This document shows positions 8,586 to 20,904 of a stretch of DNA of 64,000 nt, one piece after another. The DNA is from Mycolicibacterium duvalii (lineage in GTDB: Bacteria > Actinomycetota > Actinomycetes > Mycobacteriales > Mycobacteriaceae), in assembly GCF_010726645.1 (NCBI RefSeq), contig NZ_AP022563.1:2542001-2606000 (forward strand). The letters run 5' to 3'. Below the pieces are notes generated by a model. It was not told the origin of the DNA. It was given only the letters and a program-made list of their open reading frames with translations, and did no database searches. The stretch's first letter is position 1, and each line of letters begins with the position of its first letter. The position numbers and the translations under genes were made by a program.

Positions 8586-9440
8586 TCAGGCCCGGCGTCG
8601 GTGTGCCGCACGGATGCGGGTGCGGCGCGCGAAGTAGCGGCCGTCGAGGAAATCCAGCGAGATGGACTGGCCGAACGCCTGGGACAGGTTCTCCGCGGTC
8701 AGCACGTCGCGGAGCAGGCCCGCGGCGACGACCGTGCCCTCGGACAGGAGCAGGCAGTGGGAGAACCCCGGCGGGATCTCCTCGACATGATGGGTCACCA
8801 GCACCATCGCGGGGGCATCGGGGTCGTCGGCCAGATCGCTCAGCCGGGCCACGAGCTCTTCCCGGCCGCCGAGGTCCAGTCCGGCGGCGGGTTCGTCGAG
8901 CAGCAGCAGCTCGGGGTCGGTCATCAGCGCCCGGGCGATCATCACCCTCTTGCGCTCACCCTCCGACAACGTGCCGTAGGTGCGATCGGCCAGGTGTTCG
9001 GCCCCGACACTCTCGAGCATGTCCAGGGCGCGGTGGTAATCCAGGTCCTCGTACCGCTCGCGCCACCGTCCCAGCACCGAGTACCCGGCCGACACCACCA
9101 GGTCGCGCACGATCTCGTCGTCGGGCACCCGCTGCGCCAGCGCGGCGCTGCTCAGGCCGATGCGGGAGCGCAGCTCGGACATGTCCACCCGGCCCAGCCG
9201 CTCCCCCAGCACCCAGGCCGTCCCCGACGACGGGTGTTCCATAGCGGCGGCGATCCGCAGCAACGACGTCTTACCTGCGCCGTTCGGACCGACGATGACC
9301 CAGCGCTCGTCCAGCTCCACCGACCACGACACGGGGCCGACCATGAGCCTGCCGTTACGGCGCAGCGTGACGTCGGTGAAGTCGATCAGCAGGTCGGGGT
9401 CGGTCGTCTCTGCCTCGTTCTCAGACCTGTCGACTGCCAC
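8586..9440 (-). CDS. ABC transporter ATP-binding protein (Rv3041c type)
   Basis: A 284-aa ATPase. Walker A GPNGAGKTS lies near residue 52, the signature LSEGERKRV near 150 and Walker B LLLLDEPAAGLDL near 172, followed by a switch His in VTHHVEE. No membrane domain is encoded with it. It resembles the stand-alone ModF/PhrA-like ATPases rather than an importer subunit, so a transport role is unproven. GTG 9440 gives MAVDRSENEAE, matching the usual N-terminus; longer frames are only GC-rich read-through. It is the first gene of the minus-strand run ending at 4837. Confidence 0.9.
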   Translation of the reverse strand: MAVDRSENEAETTDPDLLIDFTDVTLRRNGRLMVGPVSWSVELDERWVIVGPNGAGKTSLLRIAAAMEHPSSGTAWVLGERLGRVDMSELRSRIGLSSAALAQRVPDDEIVRDLVVSAGYSVLGRWRERYEDLDYHRALDMLESVGAEHLADRTYGTLSEGERKRVMIARALMTDPELLLLDEPAAGLDLGGREELVARLSDLADDPDAPAMVLVTHHVEEIPPGFSHCLLLSEGTVVAAGLLRDVLTAENLSQAFGQSISLDFLDGRYFARRTRIRAAHRRRA

Positions 9441-9830
9441 CCGGCCATCGTAGTCAGGGCGCGACCGACCACCCGCCGCAGCGCCCGGAGATCGGGGCCG
9501 AACGCGCGCGGGCGGGCCGTCGCCCACCCTGTGCCCAATCGTTTTGTCTGAGCACCCCGGGCGATTCGGACCATCCAGCTATGGGGATGACCGCAGCGGA
9601 GGACCATCCCCGCGCGGTACCCCGCTGGCTACGAACAGATCCCCGTGCGGTGGCGGATCCACCCGGGCGCGGAGCAACAAAATGTTTGTCGCGCTGATTG
9701 TTTCGAGGTGAACCAGCACCGTTCGGGTTGGCCCATTCCGCCGCCGGCGCCGGCCGTCGGGGGTCAGCATCAACGTGCGCGACGAACCCGCGTCCGGTTG
9801 GGGACGCCCGTCGGCGAGAAGGGGACGACG
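9441..9830. other. 390-bp divergent intergenic region
   Basis: No convincing gene is visible. The region separates the minus-strand operon headed by the ABC ATPase from the plus-strand DUF3303 gene and must contain both promoters. An inverted repeat with arms GGGGATG and CATCCCC (about 9582-9611, 16-nt loop) is the only strong secondary structure I see. The stretch around 9670-9710 is locally AT-richer (AACAAAATGTTTGTC) and may hold a promoter. Confidence 0.6.
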
Positions 9831-10142
9831 ATGAAGTACGTAATTGCGATGACGTTCCGCAACAGCGGATCTGCGGCGGAGAACGAAGCTTCCACCAAGC
9901 GACTGCTCGACCTCTATTCGAAATGGAGCCCTCCGGACGGCACGACATTCCATCAGTTCGTCGGACGGCTCGACGGCGGCGGCACTTTCGCTGTGGTCGA
10001 GACGGACAACCCCGACGACCTGGCCGTGACGACGGCCAAGTTCGGCCCGTTGGTCGAGTATCAGCTCTATCCGGTCCAGGACGTGGCCGACACGGTCCGG
10101 GCAGCGCAGGAAGGTCTGGCGTTCAGGGAGGCCGTCAGCTGA
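9831..10142 (+). CDS. DUF3303-family small protein
   Basis: A 103-aa protein starting MKYVIAMTFRNSGSA with a ferredoxin-like alpha/beta pattern matching the DUF3303 family (dimeric alpha-beta barrel like). The middle motif FHQFVGRLDGGGTFAVVETD and end FREAV are typical. No catalytic role is known for the family. The start is ATG 9831 with an excellent AGAAGGGGA upstream. It is single, followed 16 bp later by the convergent kinase-like gene. I know of no M. tuberculosis counterpart at this position. Confidence 0.8.
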   Translation: MKYVIAMTFRNSGSAAENEASTKRLLDLYSKWSPPDGTTFHQFVGRLDGGGTFAVVETDNPDDLAVTTAKFGPLVEYQLYPVQDVADTVRAAQEGLAFREAVS

Positions 10143-10158
10143 GCTCGCCCGTGCGGTG

Positions 10159-10854
10159 TCAGGGCGAGACCGACCACCCGTGGACACCGTTGACGACGAC
10201 GCGGTCGGCCGCGCCGGCCGTGGCCGACACCAACTCGGCGTTGCGTTCGTCGACGGCGGCCACCCAGTCCCGCGCCTCTTGGGCGGTCTTGCCGAACGCG
10301 ACGTGCCGCGCGACCAACCGGTCGAGCCGGGTGCGGTGCTCGGCGGTGACGAACCAGACGCAGTCCATCACCGCTCGGGCGCGCCGCCACGGCAGATCCG
10401 CGTGCAGCAGGTAGTTGCCCTCGGTGACCACCAGCCGCGTCGCCGCCGGGACCGCGACCGCGCCCGCCAGCGGCTGCTCGAGCTGCCGGTCGAAGCCCGG
10501 CGCGTAGACCTCCACGTCGCCCTCGTAGCGGATGCGGCCGAGCAGGTGGGCGTATCCGTACGCATCGAAGGTCTCCGGGGCGCCCTTGCGGTTGCGCAGG
10601 CCCAACCGGTGCAGTTGCGCGTCCGCGAGGTGGAAGCCGTCCATCGGCACCGAGGCGATCGCGTCCCTGCCCCACGCCCGGGCGACGTGGCGGCACAGCA
10701 GCGCGGCCAATGTCGACTTGCCTGCCCCCGGGCTGCCCGCGATGCCCAGGATCGCGCGGCGGCGATCGGCACACAGGGCCATCGCGTCGGCGGCCAGCTC
10801 TGCGACGGCGTCGGAAGCGGTCGGTTCCCCATCGTGGGTCATCGTGGTGTTCAT
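10159..10854 (-). CDS. Nucleoside/nucleotide kinase family P-loop protein (uridine kinase-like)
   Basis: About 231 aa with a P-loop GIAGSPGAGKST near residue 35, DGFHLADAQLHRLGLRNRKG (the uridine kinase/panK/phosphoribulokinase substrate motif) near 70, and VVTEGNYLLHADLPWRRAR near 135. This layout is shared by YggC/FrcK-like small-molecule kinases; the phosphate acceptor is not known. Several in-frame ATGs are clustered (10857, 10854, 10842) with no strong Shine-Dalgarno to separate them, so the N-terminus is uncertain by a few residues. The gene is divergent from the MocR regulator at 11117, which may control it. Confidence 0.85.
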   Translation of the reverse strand: MNTTMTHDGEPTASDAVAELAADAMALCADRRRAILGIAGSPGAGKSTLAALLCRHVARAWGRDAIASVPMDGFHLADAQLHRLGLRNRKGAPETFDAYGYAHLLGRIRYEGDVEVYAPGFDRQLEQPLAGAVAVPAATRLVVTEGNYLLHADLPWRRARAVMDCVWFVTAEHRTRLDRLVARHVAFGKTAQEARDWVAAVDERNAELVSATAGAADRVVVNGVHGWSVSP

Positions 10855-11079
10855 CATCGGCGCAGCGGCGCCGAGAATCCACCGCTCGACCGATGCGTCG
10901 CTACGCGTGGTCAGGGAAGCGCATGCGGATCGCGTCGAGTTCACTACGCATACGGCGAGTCTCCGGATCGCAGTCGCCGGTTCCCCCGTCGACCGGCGGC
11001 AGGTGGTAGAGGTCGGCCAGACGATGAGCCAGCCGAGAAATCCAGTTCGACATGCTGGCCATCATCAGCCGGAAGTGGC

Positions 11080-11113
11080 TTGCCCTTCAATAGCCAGTTG
11101 TCGGATACTGGCT
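11080..11113 (+). promoter_or_regulatory. MocR promoter with overlapping palindromic operator
   Basis: A -35-like TTGCCC (11080-11085) and a -10-like GATACT (11104-11109) are 18 bp apart, and the -10 ends 7 nt before the ATG at 11117, so the mRNA is probably leaderless. A perfect inverted repeat, AGCCAGT (11092-11098) and ACTGGCT (11107-11113), covers the -10 element. Its position predicts autorepression by the MocR protein it precedes. Confidence 0.6.
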
Positions 11114-11116
11114 CAG

Positions 11117-12562
11117 ATGACCGCCGCCGCTCCGCTCCGATCCCTTGAAGTGGACCTCGTCGTCCGCGAACTCGGTAACTGGCGGACGTCGAACCGCACG
11201 GGCCCGGTGTATCACGGGCTCGCCGACGCGCTGCGCCTACTCATCGTCGACGGCCGGCTGCCGGTGGGCGCCCGCCTGCCGAGCGAACGCGCGCTGGCCG
11301 AGGGTCTGCACGTCTCCCGCACCACCGTCACCGCCGCCTACAGCGCGTTGCGCGAGGACGGCTACCTCGTCGCGCGGCGCGGCGCGCGGAGTACCACCGC
11401 ACTGCCGGCGCCGGCCGGCGGTGCGGACGCGCTGCCCACGATGCCCACCGCCGGCCTGTCCGCGGCCGCGCTGTCGGCCCCGGCGTCGGCGGTGCTGGCC
11501 GCCTACGCCCAGGCCGCCACCGAGATCGCGCCCTACCTGCAGGGCATGGGTCACGAACTGGTCGGAATCACGCCGCTGCGGGCGGCCATCGCCGAAAGGT
11601 ACTGCCAACGGGGCCTGGCCACCGACCCCGACGAGATCATGGTGACCACCGGGGCGCTGCACGCGATCAACCTGATCCTGCGGACCTACGTTCACCCGGG
11701 CGGCCGGGTGCTGGTCGAGCAGCCGACCTATCACGGGGCGCTGGCGGCGATCGCCGCGTCGGGCGCCCAGACCCTGCCGGTGCCGATGATCGACGACGGG
11801 TGGGATCTCGCCGCGATGCAGACCACCATCGCCCAACTGGCCCCCGATCTGGCCTACCTGATCCCGGACAACCACAATCCCACCGGGCACACGCTGGCCG
11901 GCGATGATCGCCGACAACTGGCCCGACTGATCGCCGACAGCCGCACGCGGACCATCGTCGACGAGACGATGAGCGACATGTGGCTCGACGAACCGTCGCC
12001 CCCGCCTCTGGTCACCGAGCTGACGGCACGCCGCGACCTCGTGCTCACCGTCGGTTCGATGTCGAAATCGTTCTGGGGTGGACTGCGGGTGGGATGGATC
12101 CGGGCCGAGCGCAGCACCATCGCCACGCTGACCAAGATCCGCCCGACGGTGGACATGGGCACCGCCATTCTCGAACAACTCACTGCGGCAAAGCTTCTCG
12201 CGATGGCCGACGAGGTGCTGCCGGAGCGGCGCGCCATGCTGCGGAGTCGCCGGGAGTTTCTGCGAGACCTGCTGGCCCAGCGTCTGCCCGACTGGCAACC
12301 CGGCCCGGGTGCCGGCGGATTGTCGCTGTGGGTGCGCCTGCCGGCCCCGATGAGCACGGCGTTGTCGGCGGCGGCATCACGGATCGGCCTGCAGGTGCCC
12401 GCCGGTCCCCGGTTCGGAGTCGACGGCACGCTGGAGCGCTTCGTCCGCCTGCCCTATGCGCTGCCGGAGGAGCACCTCGACGAGGCCGTCACATTGCTGG
12501 CCAGAGCGTGGCACAGCATCACCGGCGCCGCCCCGCCGGAGCCCGTCACCGTGGTGGTGTGA
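11117..12562 (+). CDS. MocR-type transcriptional regulator (GntR wHTH + aminotransferase)
   Basis: A 481-aa protein with a GntR winged helix at residues ~25-95 (LPVGARLPSERALAEGLHVS, then SRTTVTAAYSALREDGYL) fused to a class I PLP-fold aminotransferase domain (~120-470). The Schiff-base lysine segment is VGSMSKSFWGGLRVGWIR near residue 315. MocR proteins use PLP or amino-linked ligands to sense metabolites such as GABA, pyridoxal or taurine. No typical partner (gabT, pdxST, yczE) is adjacent, so the effector and target are open; the divergent kinase gene is the closest candidate. Start ATG 11117 immediately follows the palindrome. It converges with serB, 9 bp apart. Confidence 0.92.
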   Translation: MTAAAPLRSLEVDLVVRELGNWRTSNRTGPVYHGLADALRLLIVDGRLPVGARLPSERALAEGLHVSRTTVTAAYSALREDGYLVARRGARSTTALPAPAGGADALPTMPTAGLSAAALSAPASAVLAAYAQAATEIAPYLQGMGHELVGITPLRAAIAERYCQRGLATDPDEIMVTTGALHAINLILRTYVHPGGRVLVEQPTYHGALAAIAASGAQTLPVPMIDDGWDLAAMQTTIAQLAPDLAYLIPDNHNPTGHTLAGDDRRQLARLIADSRTRTIVDETMSDMWLDEPSPPPLVTELTARRDLVLTVGSMSKSFWGGLRVGWIRAERSTIATLTKIRPTVDMGTAILEQLTAAKLLAMADEVLPERRAMLRSRREFLRDLLAQRLPDWQPGPGAGGLSLWVRLPAPMSTALSAAASRIGLQVPAGPRFGVDGTLERFVRLPYALPEEHLDEAVTLLARAWHSITGAAPPEPVTVVV

Positions 12563-12571
12563 CGCCGATTC

Positions 12572-15704
<3,133 letters not shown>

Positions 15705-15774
15705 CTACAAACGGTCGTACTCAGCCTACGACGAGTCCTCCGACAGGATCTGACCAGCCGCTACGGACAGGTGT

Positions 15775-15780
15775 TACCGT
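15775..15780 (+). promoter_or_regulatory. Leaderless -10 element of fecB
   Basis: TACCGT (TANNNT) ends 7 nt before GTG 15788, with CTGACC at 15750-15755 as a weak -35. This predicts a transcript starting at or within a base of the start codon. Confidence 0.45.
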
Positions 15781-15787
15781 CGGCGAC

Positions 15788-16906
15788 GTGCTGGGGACCG
15801 GATCGCGGGCAGGGGTGCTGCAGCGGGCTGTCGCGCTGGCCGCCGGCCTGGTCGTGGTGGCGGCCAGTGGTTGCGGAAGCGGTGACGATTCGGTGACGAC
15901 CGCGGATGGATCGGTGGTGACGAGCACCACCCGCATCGCCGACGCCGGGGTCCTGGGCAACGACCGCCGGCCCGACGAGTCCTGTGCCGCGGAACCCGCC
16001 CCGCTCGATGACGGACCGCCGCAGCGCGAAGTGAGTAACGCGGCCGCCCACGGCGTCACCCCACCGGTGCCCGAGACGACCCTGGTGCCGGCCGACCCGC
16101 AGCGCATCGTGGTGCTCTCCGGCGACCACCTCGACACCCTGTGCGCGCTGGGACTGCAGTCGCGCATCGTGGCTGCGGCCCTGCCCGACGGACACGACGA
16201 CCAGCCGGCCTACCTGGGGACGACGATCCACGACCTGCCCGCGGTCGGACACCGCAGCGAGCCCGACATCGCCGCGATCCGCGACGCCGGCCCCGACCTG
16301 ATCCTCGGGTCGGTGGAGCAGGTGGCCGGGCAGTTTCCCGACCTGGCCGACATCGCCCCGACGGTGCTGACCGCCCCACCCGGCGCCGTGTGGAAGGACA
16401 ACCTGCGCGCGGTCGGCGCCGCCGTCGGCCGCGTCGACGCCGCCAACCGCCTGATCGACGACTTCGACCGGGCGGCCGCCCGCACCGGCGTCGACAACGA
16501 CGCGACCCACTTCCAGGCCTCGGTGGTGCAATTCACCGACACCACGTTGCGCGTGTTCGGCACCGACAACTTTCCCGGTAGCGTGCTGGCCGCCACCGGG
16601 GTGGATCGCCCGGTGACGCAACGGTTCTCCGACAAACCCTTCCTCGAGATCTCCGACGCCGATCTCAGCGACGGATCCGACCTGTCGGTGGTCGACGGCG
16701 ACATCGTGTATGTGTCGTTCGCCACCGCCGAGGCCAAGGACCGGGCCGTCGAGGTGATGCGCGGCGACGCGTGGAAACGGTTGTCCGCCAACCGGGATTC
16801 TCGGGTGTTCGCGGTCAACAACGAGGTCTGGCAAGCCGGCGACGGGATCGTGGCCGCGCGCGGGATCCTCGCCGATCTGCGCTGGCTCAACGCGCCGATC
16901 AACTGA
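15788..16906 (+). CDS. fecB: Periplasmic iron-siderophore/haem-binding lipoprotein FecB
   Basis: A 372-aa exported substrate-binding protein. The leader MLGTGSRAGVLQRAVALAAG ends in a lipobox VVAASGC, so it is membrane-tethered. The mature part is a class III (BtuF/FecB-like) binding protein with PQRIVVLSGDHLDTLCALGL and later DIAAIRDAGPDLILGS. Known mycobacterial FecB is implicated in iron acquisition (haem or carboxymycobactin) and envelope integrity. GTG 15788 fits both the signal peptide and the -10 spacing. There is no ABC permease beside it, as in M. tuberculosis; adhC follows on the same strand after 126 bp. Confidence 0.92.
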   Translation: MLGTGSRAGVLQRAVALAAGLVVVAASGCGSGDDSVTTADGSVVTSTTRIADAGVLGNDRRPDESCAAEPAPLDDGPPQREVSNAAAHGVTPPVPETTLVPADPQRIVVLSGDHLDTLCALGLQSRIVAAALPDGHDDQPAYLGTTIHDLPAVGHRSEPDIAAIRDAGPDLILGSVEQVAGQFPDLADIAPTVLTAPPGAVWKDNLRAVGAAVGRVDAANRLIDDFDRAAARTGVDNDATHFQASVVQFTDTTLRVFGTDNFPGSVLAATGVDRPVTQRFSDKPFLEISDADLSDGSDLSVVDGDIVYVSFATAEAKDRAVEVMRGDAWKRLSANRDSRVFAVNNEVWQAGDGIVAARGILADLRWLNAPIN

Positions 16907-16972
16907 CACAGATCACACCGGAATCGCGGATTAAGACCGCCGGCGGGTGGGTTGTGTGTTGTTTGAGCGTTT

Positions 16973-16987
16973 CGCGGCGTCGCCGCG
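16973..16987. terminator. Palindrome after fecB (terminator or operator)
   Basis: CGCGGCG and CGCCGCG arms separated by a single T form a perfect inverted repeat 67 bp past the fecB stop and 46 bp before adhC. It may be a terminator hairpin or a protein site for adhC; no U-tract follows. Confidence 0.3.
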
Positions 16988-17032
16988 ACTTCGCATTGAT
17001 GCGCACTGTGAACGACGACGAACAGGATGTGA

Positions 17033-18079
17033 ATGACCACCGTATCGGCCTACGCCGCCACCTCCCCGACCGAACCGTTGACGCCCACCACCATCACCCG
17101 TCGTGCGGTCGGGCCCCATGACGTGGCCTTCGACATTCATTTCGCGGGCATCTGCCACTCCGACATCCACACCGTGCGCGGCGAATGGGGTGGTGCGAAG
17201 TACCCGGTGGTGCCGGGGCACGAGATCGCCGGCGTGGTCACCGCGGTCGGCTCCGAGGTGACCCGATACGCCGTGGGTGACCGGGTCGGCGTCGGCTGTT
17301 TCGTCGACTCGTGCCGCGAGTGCCCGCAGTGCCGCGCAGGCGAGGAGCAGTACTGCGACAACCCGGGCATGGTCGGCACGTACAACTCGGTGGGCCGCGA
17401 CGGTGAGCCCACCCAGGGCGGATACAGCGGCGCGATCGTGGTGGACGAGAACTACGTGCTGCGCATCCCGGACGCCCTCCCGCTGGACAAGGCCGCGCCG
17501 CTGCTGTGCGCCGGCATCACCACCTACTCGCCGCTGCGGCACTGGGACGCCGGCCCGGGCAAGCATGTCGCGGTGATCGGCCTGGGCGGGCTGGGCCACG
17601 TCGCGGTCAAGCTGGCCGTCGCGATGGGCGCCGAGGTGACGGTGCTGAGCCAGTCGCTGAAGAAGATGGAGGACGGGCTGCGCCTGGGCGCCGGTGACTA
17701 TCGGGCGACCAGCGACCCCGACACGTTCAAGGAGCTGCGGGGCCGCTTCGACCTGATCCTCAACACCGTCTCGGCCAACCTCGACCTGGAGCGCTACCTC
17801 AAGCTGCTCAAGCTCGACGGCACCCTCGTCGAACTGGGCATGCCCGAACACCCGATGTCGGTGCCCGCCGGCGCGTTGATCTTCGGCCGCCGCCGGATCG
17901 CCGGCTCGTTGATCGGCGGCATCGCCGAGACCCAGGAGATGCTCGACTTCTGCGCCGAACACGACGTCACGCCCGAAATCGAAGTCATCACACCGGATTA
18001 CATCAACGAGGCCTACGACCGCGTACTCGCCAGCGACGTGCGCTACCGCTTCGTCATCGACACGTCACCGCTGCGGTAG
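17033..18079 (+). CDS. adhC: NAD(P)-dependent zinc alcohol dehydrogenase AdhC
   Basis: A 348-aa medium-chain dehydrogenase. The catalytic zinc site is visible as [20 protein letters not shown] (Cys near residue 40) and [10 protein letters not shown]; the structural zinc cluster is [15 protein letters not shown] (residues ~93-107); the Rossmann motif is [19 protein letters not shown] near 180. This is the cinnamyl-alcohol dehydrogenase/YahK branch, which usually takes NADPH and broad aldehydes. ATG 17033 has AGGA upstream. It keeps its M. tuberculosis position between fecB and the Rv3046c-like gene. Confidence 0.94.
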   Translation: MTTVSAYAATSPTEPLTPTTITRRAVGPHDVAFDIHFAGICHSDIHTVRGEWGGAKYPVVPGHEIAGVVTAVGSEVTRYAVGDRVGVGCFVDSCRECPQCRAGEEQYCDNPGMVGTYNSVGRDGEPTQGGYSGAIVVDENYVLRIPDALPLDKAAPLLCAGITTYSPLRHWDAGPGKHVAVIGLGGLGHVAVKLAVAMGAEVTVLSQSLKKMEDGLRLGAGDYRATSDPDTFKELRGRFDLILNTVSANLDLERYLKLLKLDGTLVELGMPEHPMSVPAGALIFGRRRIAGSLIGGIAETQEMLDFCAEHDVTPEIEVITPDYINEAYDRVLASDVRYRFVIDTSPLR

Positions 18080-18107
18080 CCGGTACGCCGACGGGGACCG
18101 CGGCGGC

Positions 18108-18437
18108 TCATGCCTCGCCACCGAGCTCGGACTGGTCGCGCTCGTTTTCGGCGCTGTCCTGAGGCATCGTCGACTCGTCGAGCCACTTCTGGACATCGCC
18201 GCCGAGTCGATCTTCGGACAACTCGGCGAAGTCAAGGGCCTGCACCGCCATCGCAGCCAGCACCTTCATCGCGCGTCCTTCGTGGTGGATCTCCGCCATC
18301 AACGCACCGAGCGCCTCGGTGTCGTCGGCATGCAATGCCGACAAGTAGCGGCGAGCGTCGGCGAACTCGCGGTCGACGTGGGCCAGCTTGCGGCGAAAAT
18401 CGTCGGGCGACGGCGGGTCGACGGGCGTGGCGGTCAT
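18108..18437 (-). CDS. Conserved hypothetical protein (Rv3046c type)
   Basis: A 109-aa soluble protein, highly charged and predicted helical (FRRKLAHVDREFADARRYL; EIHHEGRAMKVLAAMAVQAL). No catalytic motif is visible. It is placed as the Rv3046c orthologue from position and size. It converges with adhC (28 bp between stops). Upstream (18438-18847) is a 410-bp region with no intact gene. Confidence 0.75.
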   Translation of the reverse strand: MTATPVDPPSPDDFRRKLAHVDREFADARRYLSALHADDTEALGALMAEIHHEGRAMKVLAAMAVQALDFAELSEDRLGGDVQKWLDESTMPQDSAENERDQSELGGEA

Positions 18438-18847
18438 GCGTCCTCTTCCGGTAGCAGGCCAATCCCATTCTTCGCGTCGGCGAGCTCCGGCGGTCGTCTT
18501 TTCGAGCTATTGCTCGTCGGCACCTGCCGGGTCGGCGGAGCCGCTCAGAAGTGCCAGTCCTCGTCGTCGGTGTTGCGGCCTTGCCGCACGATGACAGAAG
18601 ACAGCCCGCGCGCAGTCGACGCCGGTTTGCTCCGGCCCTCACCCGACGGGCGGCGGCTCCGACGGCGATCATGACGATGGCAGCGGCGCCCCATGGGCGC
18701 GGCGCACGGTAGATGGCTTCCCTGCGTCACGTTTGCTCGATTAGGGACTTTGGACCTCAAGAGTGGATCAGTTGTGCTCTACGCGATATGGGGTGGCAGG
18801 GGTTGACTGCAAGTGCCCAGATAGCCTCGTGAAACCAGGTTCATGCG
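18438..18847. other. 410-bp region with no intact gene; holds an nrdF relic
   Basis: Apart from the nrdF 3'-end relic at 18545-18586 I see no supported gene here. In M. tuberculosis a small hypothetical (Rv3047c) lies at this place; nothing here matches it convincingly. The promoters of the Rv3046c-like gene (minus) and of the secreted protein at 18848 (plus) must lie within it. Confidence 0.6.
18545..18586 (-). pseudogene. Relic of an nrdF 3' end
   Basis: Forty of 43 aligned positions match the last bases of the intact nrdF (19768-19810), including the stop codon: two substitutions and one missing base. In frame it still reads NTDDEDWHF before the stop, against NTEDEDWDF in NrdF. Homology ends abruptly upstream. 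It marks the far side of a 1.2-kb segment carrying the secreted-protein gene, so it is either a duplicated junction left by an insertion or the stub of a second nrdF copy. Confidence 0.75.
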
Positions 18848-19708
18848 ATGCCGAGATCGTCGAGAGTCAGCTCCTGCGCCGTTGTGTTCTCCAAGCGGAC
18901 CGCCATCGGCATTGTGGCGGCCGGCGTTGCCGCAGTCTCGTTTGCAGCCCCGGCATCGGCCGTCGACATCACGCAGTACATCGAGGTGTCGGACTGCGAC
19001 CAGCCCCAGACACAATGGTGCACACCGATTCCCAGCGTCGATTTTTTCACGGTGGACGAAGAACGCTCGATCCTGGTCGAATTCACCGCCAGCCAGAGTC
19101 ACTGCTCCGACATGATCGCCCACATCATCTTCGATGGTGACGAGTGGGGGTCCAACCGCGTCGGGCCTGGAGAGAGTGACGGCGGATACGAGATCCCGGT
19201 CACGCCGGGGCCTCACACGATCGGGGTGCAGGCCGAAGGGATAGAGGGTGGCTGCAACACGGGCTATGTCGCTTCCTGGGGCGGAACGCTTCGCATCGCG
19301 GGGAACACGACTGCCGACGGAAACACCACCACCGACGGAACCACCACCACCGACGGAAATGCGACACCGCCTGCCACGACCAGCGCACCCACCGCCACAG
19401 ACGAGACCGACGAAAACTACGACTATGACGCCGCTCTCGCGCAATGGATGGAAGACGAGGCCGCCAAGATAGCGGCTCAGTCGCAACAGACAGCGACCTC
19501 CACCTACACCACCACGCTGGAGTGGGTGCTCGGACCTTACTTCGAGGGCGAATTCGTCAAGGGCGCCAACAGGGTGATCGCAACCCAGAGCGACACGGCG
19601 GGCGGCAGCACCACCTGGGTGTCCAACGAGCAAGGCGACGCACAGAATCCTCAAACGTTCGTTACAAGGACCTGGTTGCGCGACAACTATCCGCAATTCG
19701 CGAAATAG
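18848..19708 (+). CDS. Secreted Thr/Asp-rich protein of unknown function
   Basis: A 286-aa protein with a signal peptide (FSKRTAIGIVAAGVAAVSFA, cleavage near PASAVD) and four cysteines in the mature N-terminal half (SDCDQ, WCTP, SHCSD, GGCNTG), likely two disulphides. A low-complexity linker around residues 152-185 is built of imperfect repeats of TTADGN and TTTDG, followed by an acidic region and a C-terminal domain ending TWLRDNYPQFAK. I recognise no family. Start ATG 18848 is taken; GTG 18884 in frame would still leave a signal peptide. It lies between nrdF and the nrdF relic, which suggests it arrived by insertion. Confidence 0.75.
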   Translation: MPRSSRVSSCAVVFSKRTAIGIVAAGVAAVSFAAPASAVDITQYIEVSDCDQPQTQWCTPIPSVDFFTVDEERSILVEFTASQSHCSDMIAHIIFDGDEWGSNRVGPGESDGGYEIPVTPGPHTIGVQAEGIEGGCNTGYVASWGGTLRIAGNTTADGNTTTDGTTTTDGNATPPATTSAPTATDETDENYDYDAALAQWMEDEAAKIAAQSQQTATSTYTTTLEWVLGPYFEGEFVKGANRVIATQSDTAGGSTTWVSNEQGDAQNPQTFVTRTWLRDNYPQFAK

Positions 19709-19767
19709 AAAGACCCAGCAGCCACCGAGCGGCTATGCGGGCCACTCACAGAAGCTGGCCACGCACA

Positions 19768-20874
<1,107 letters not shown>

Positions 20875-20904
20875 TGGCGTGTCGCGGTGAGGATCACCCG
20901 AAGT

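Noticed and set aside
18545..18760. A 71-aa gene on the minus strand
   Set aside because: Only the last ~15 residues have meaning (NrdF tail); the rest is non-homologous, so it is treated as a relic.
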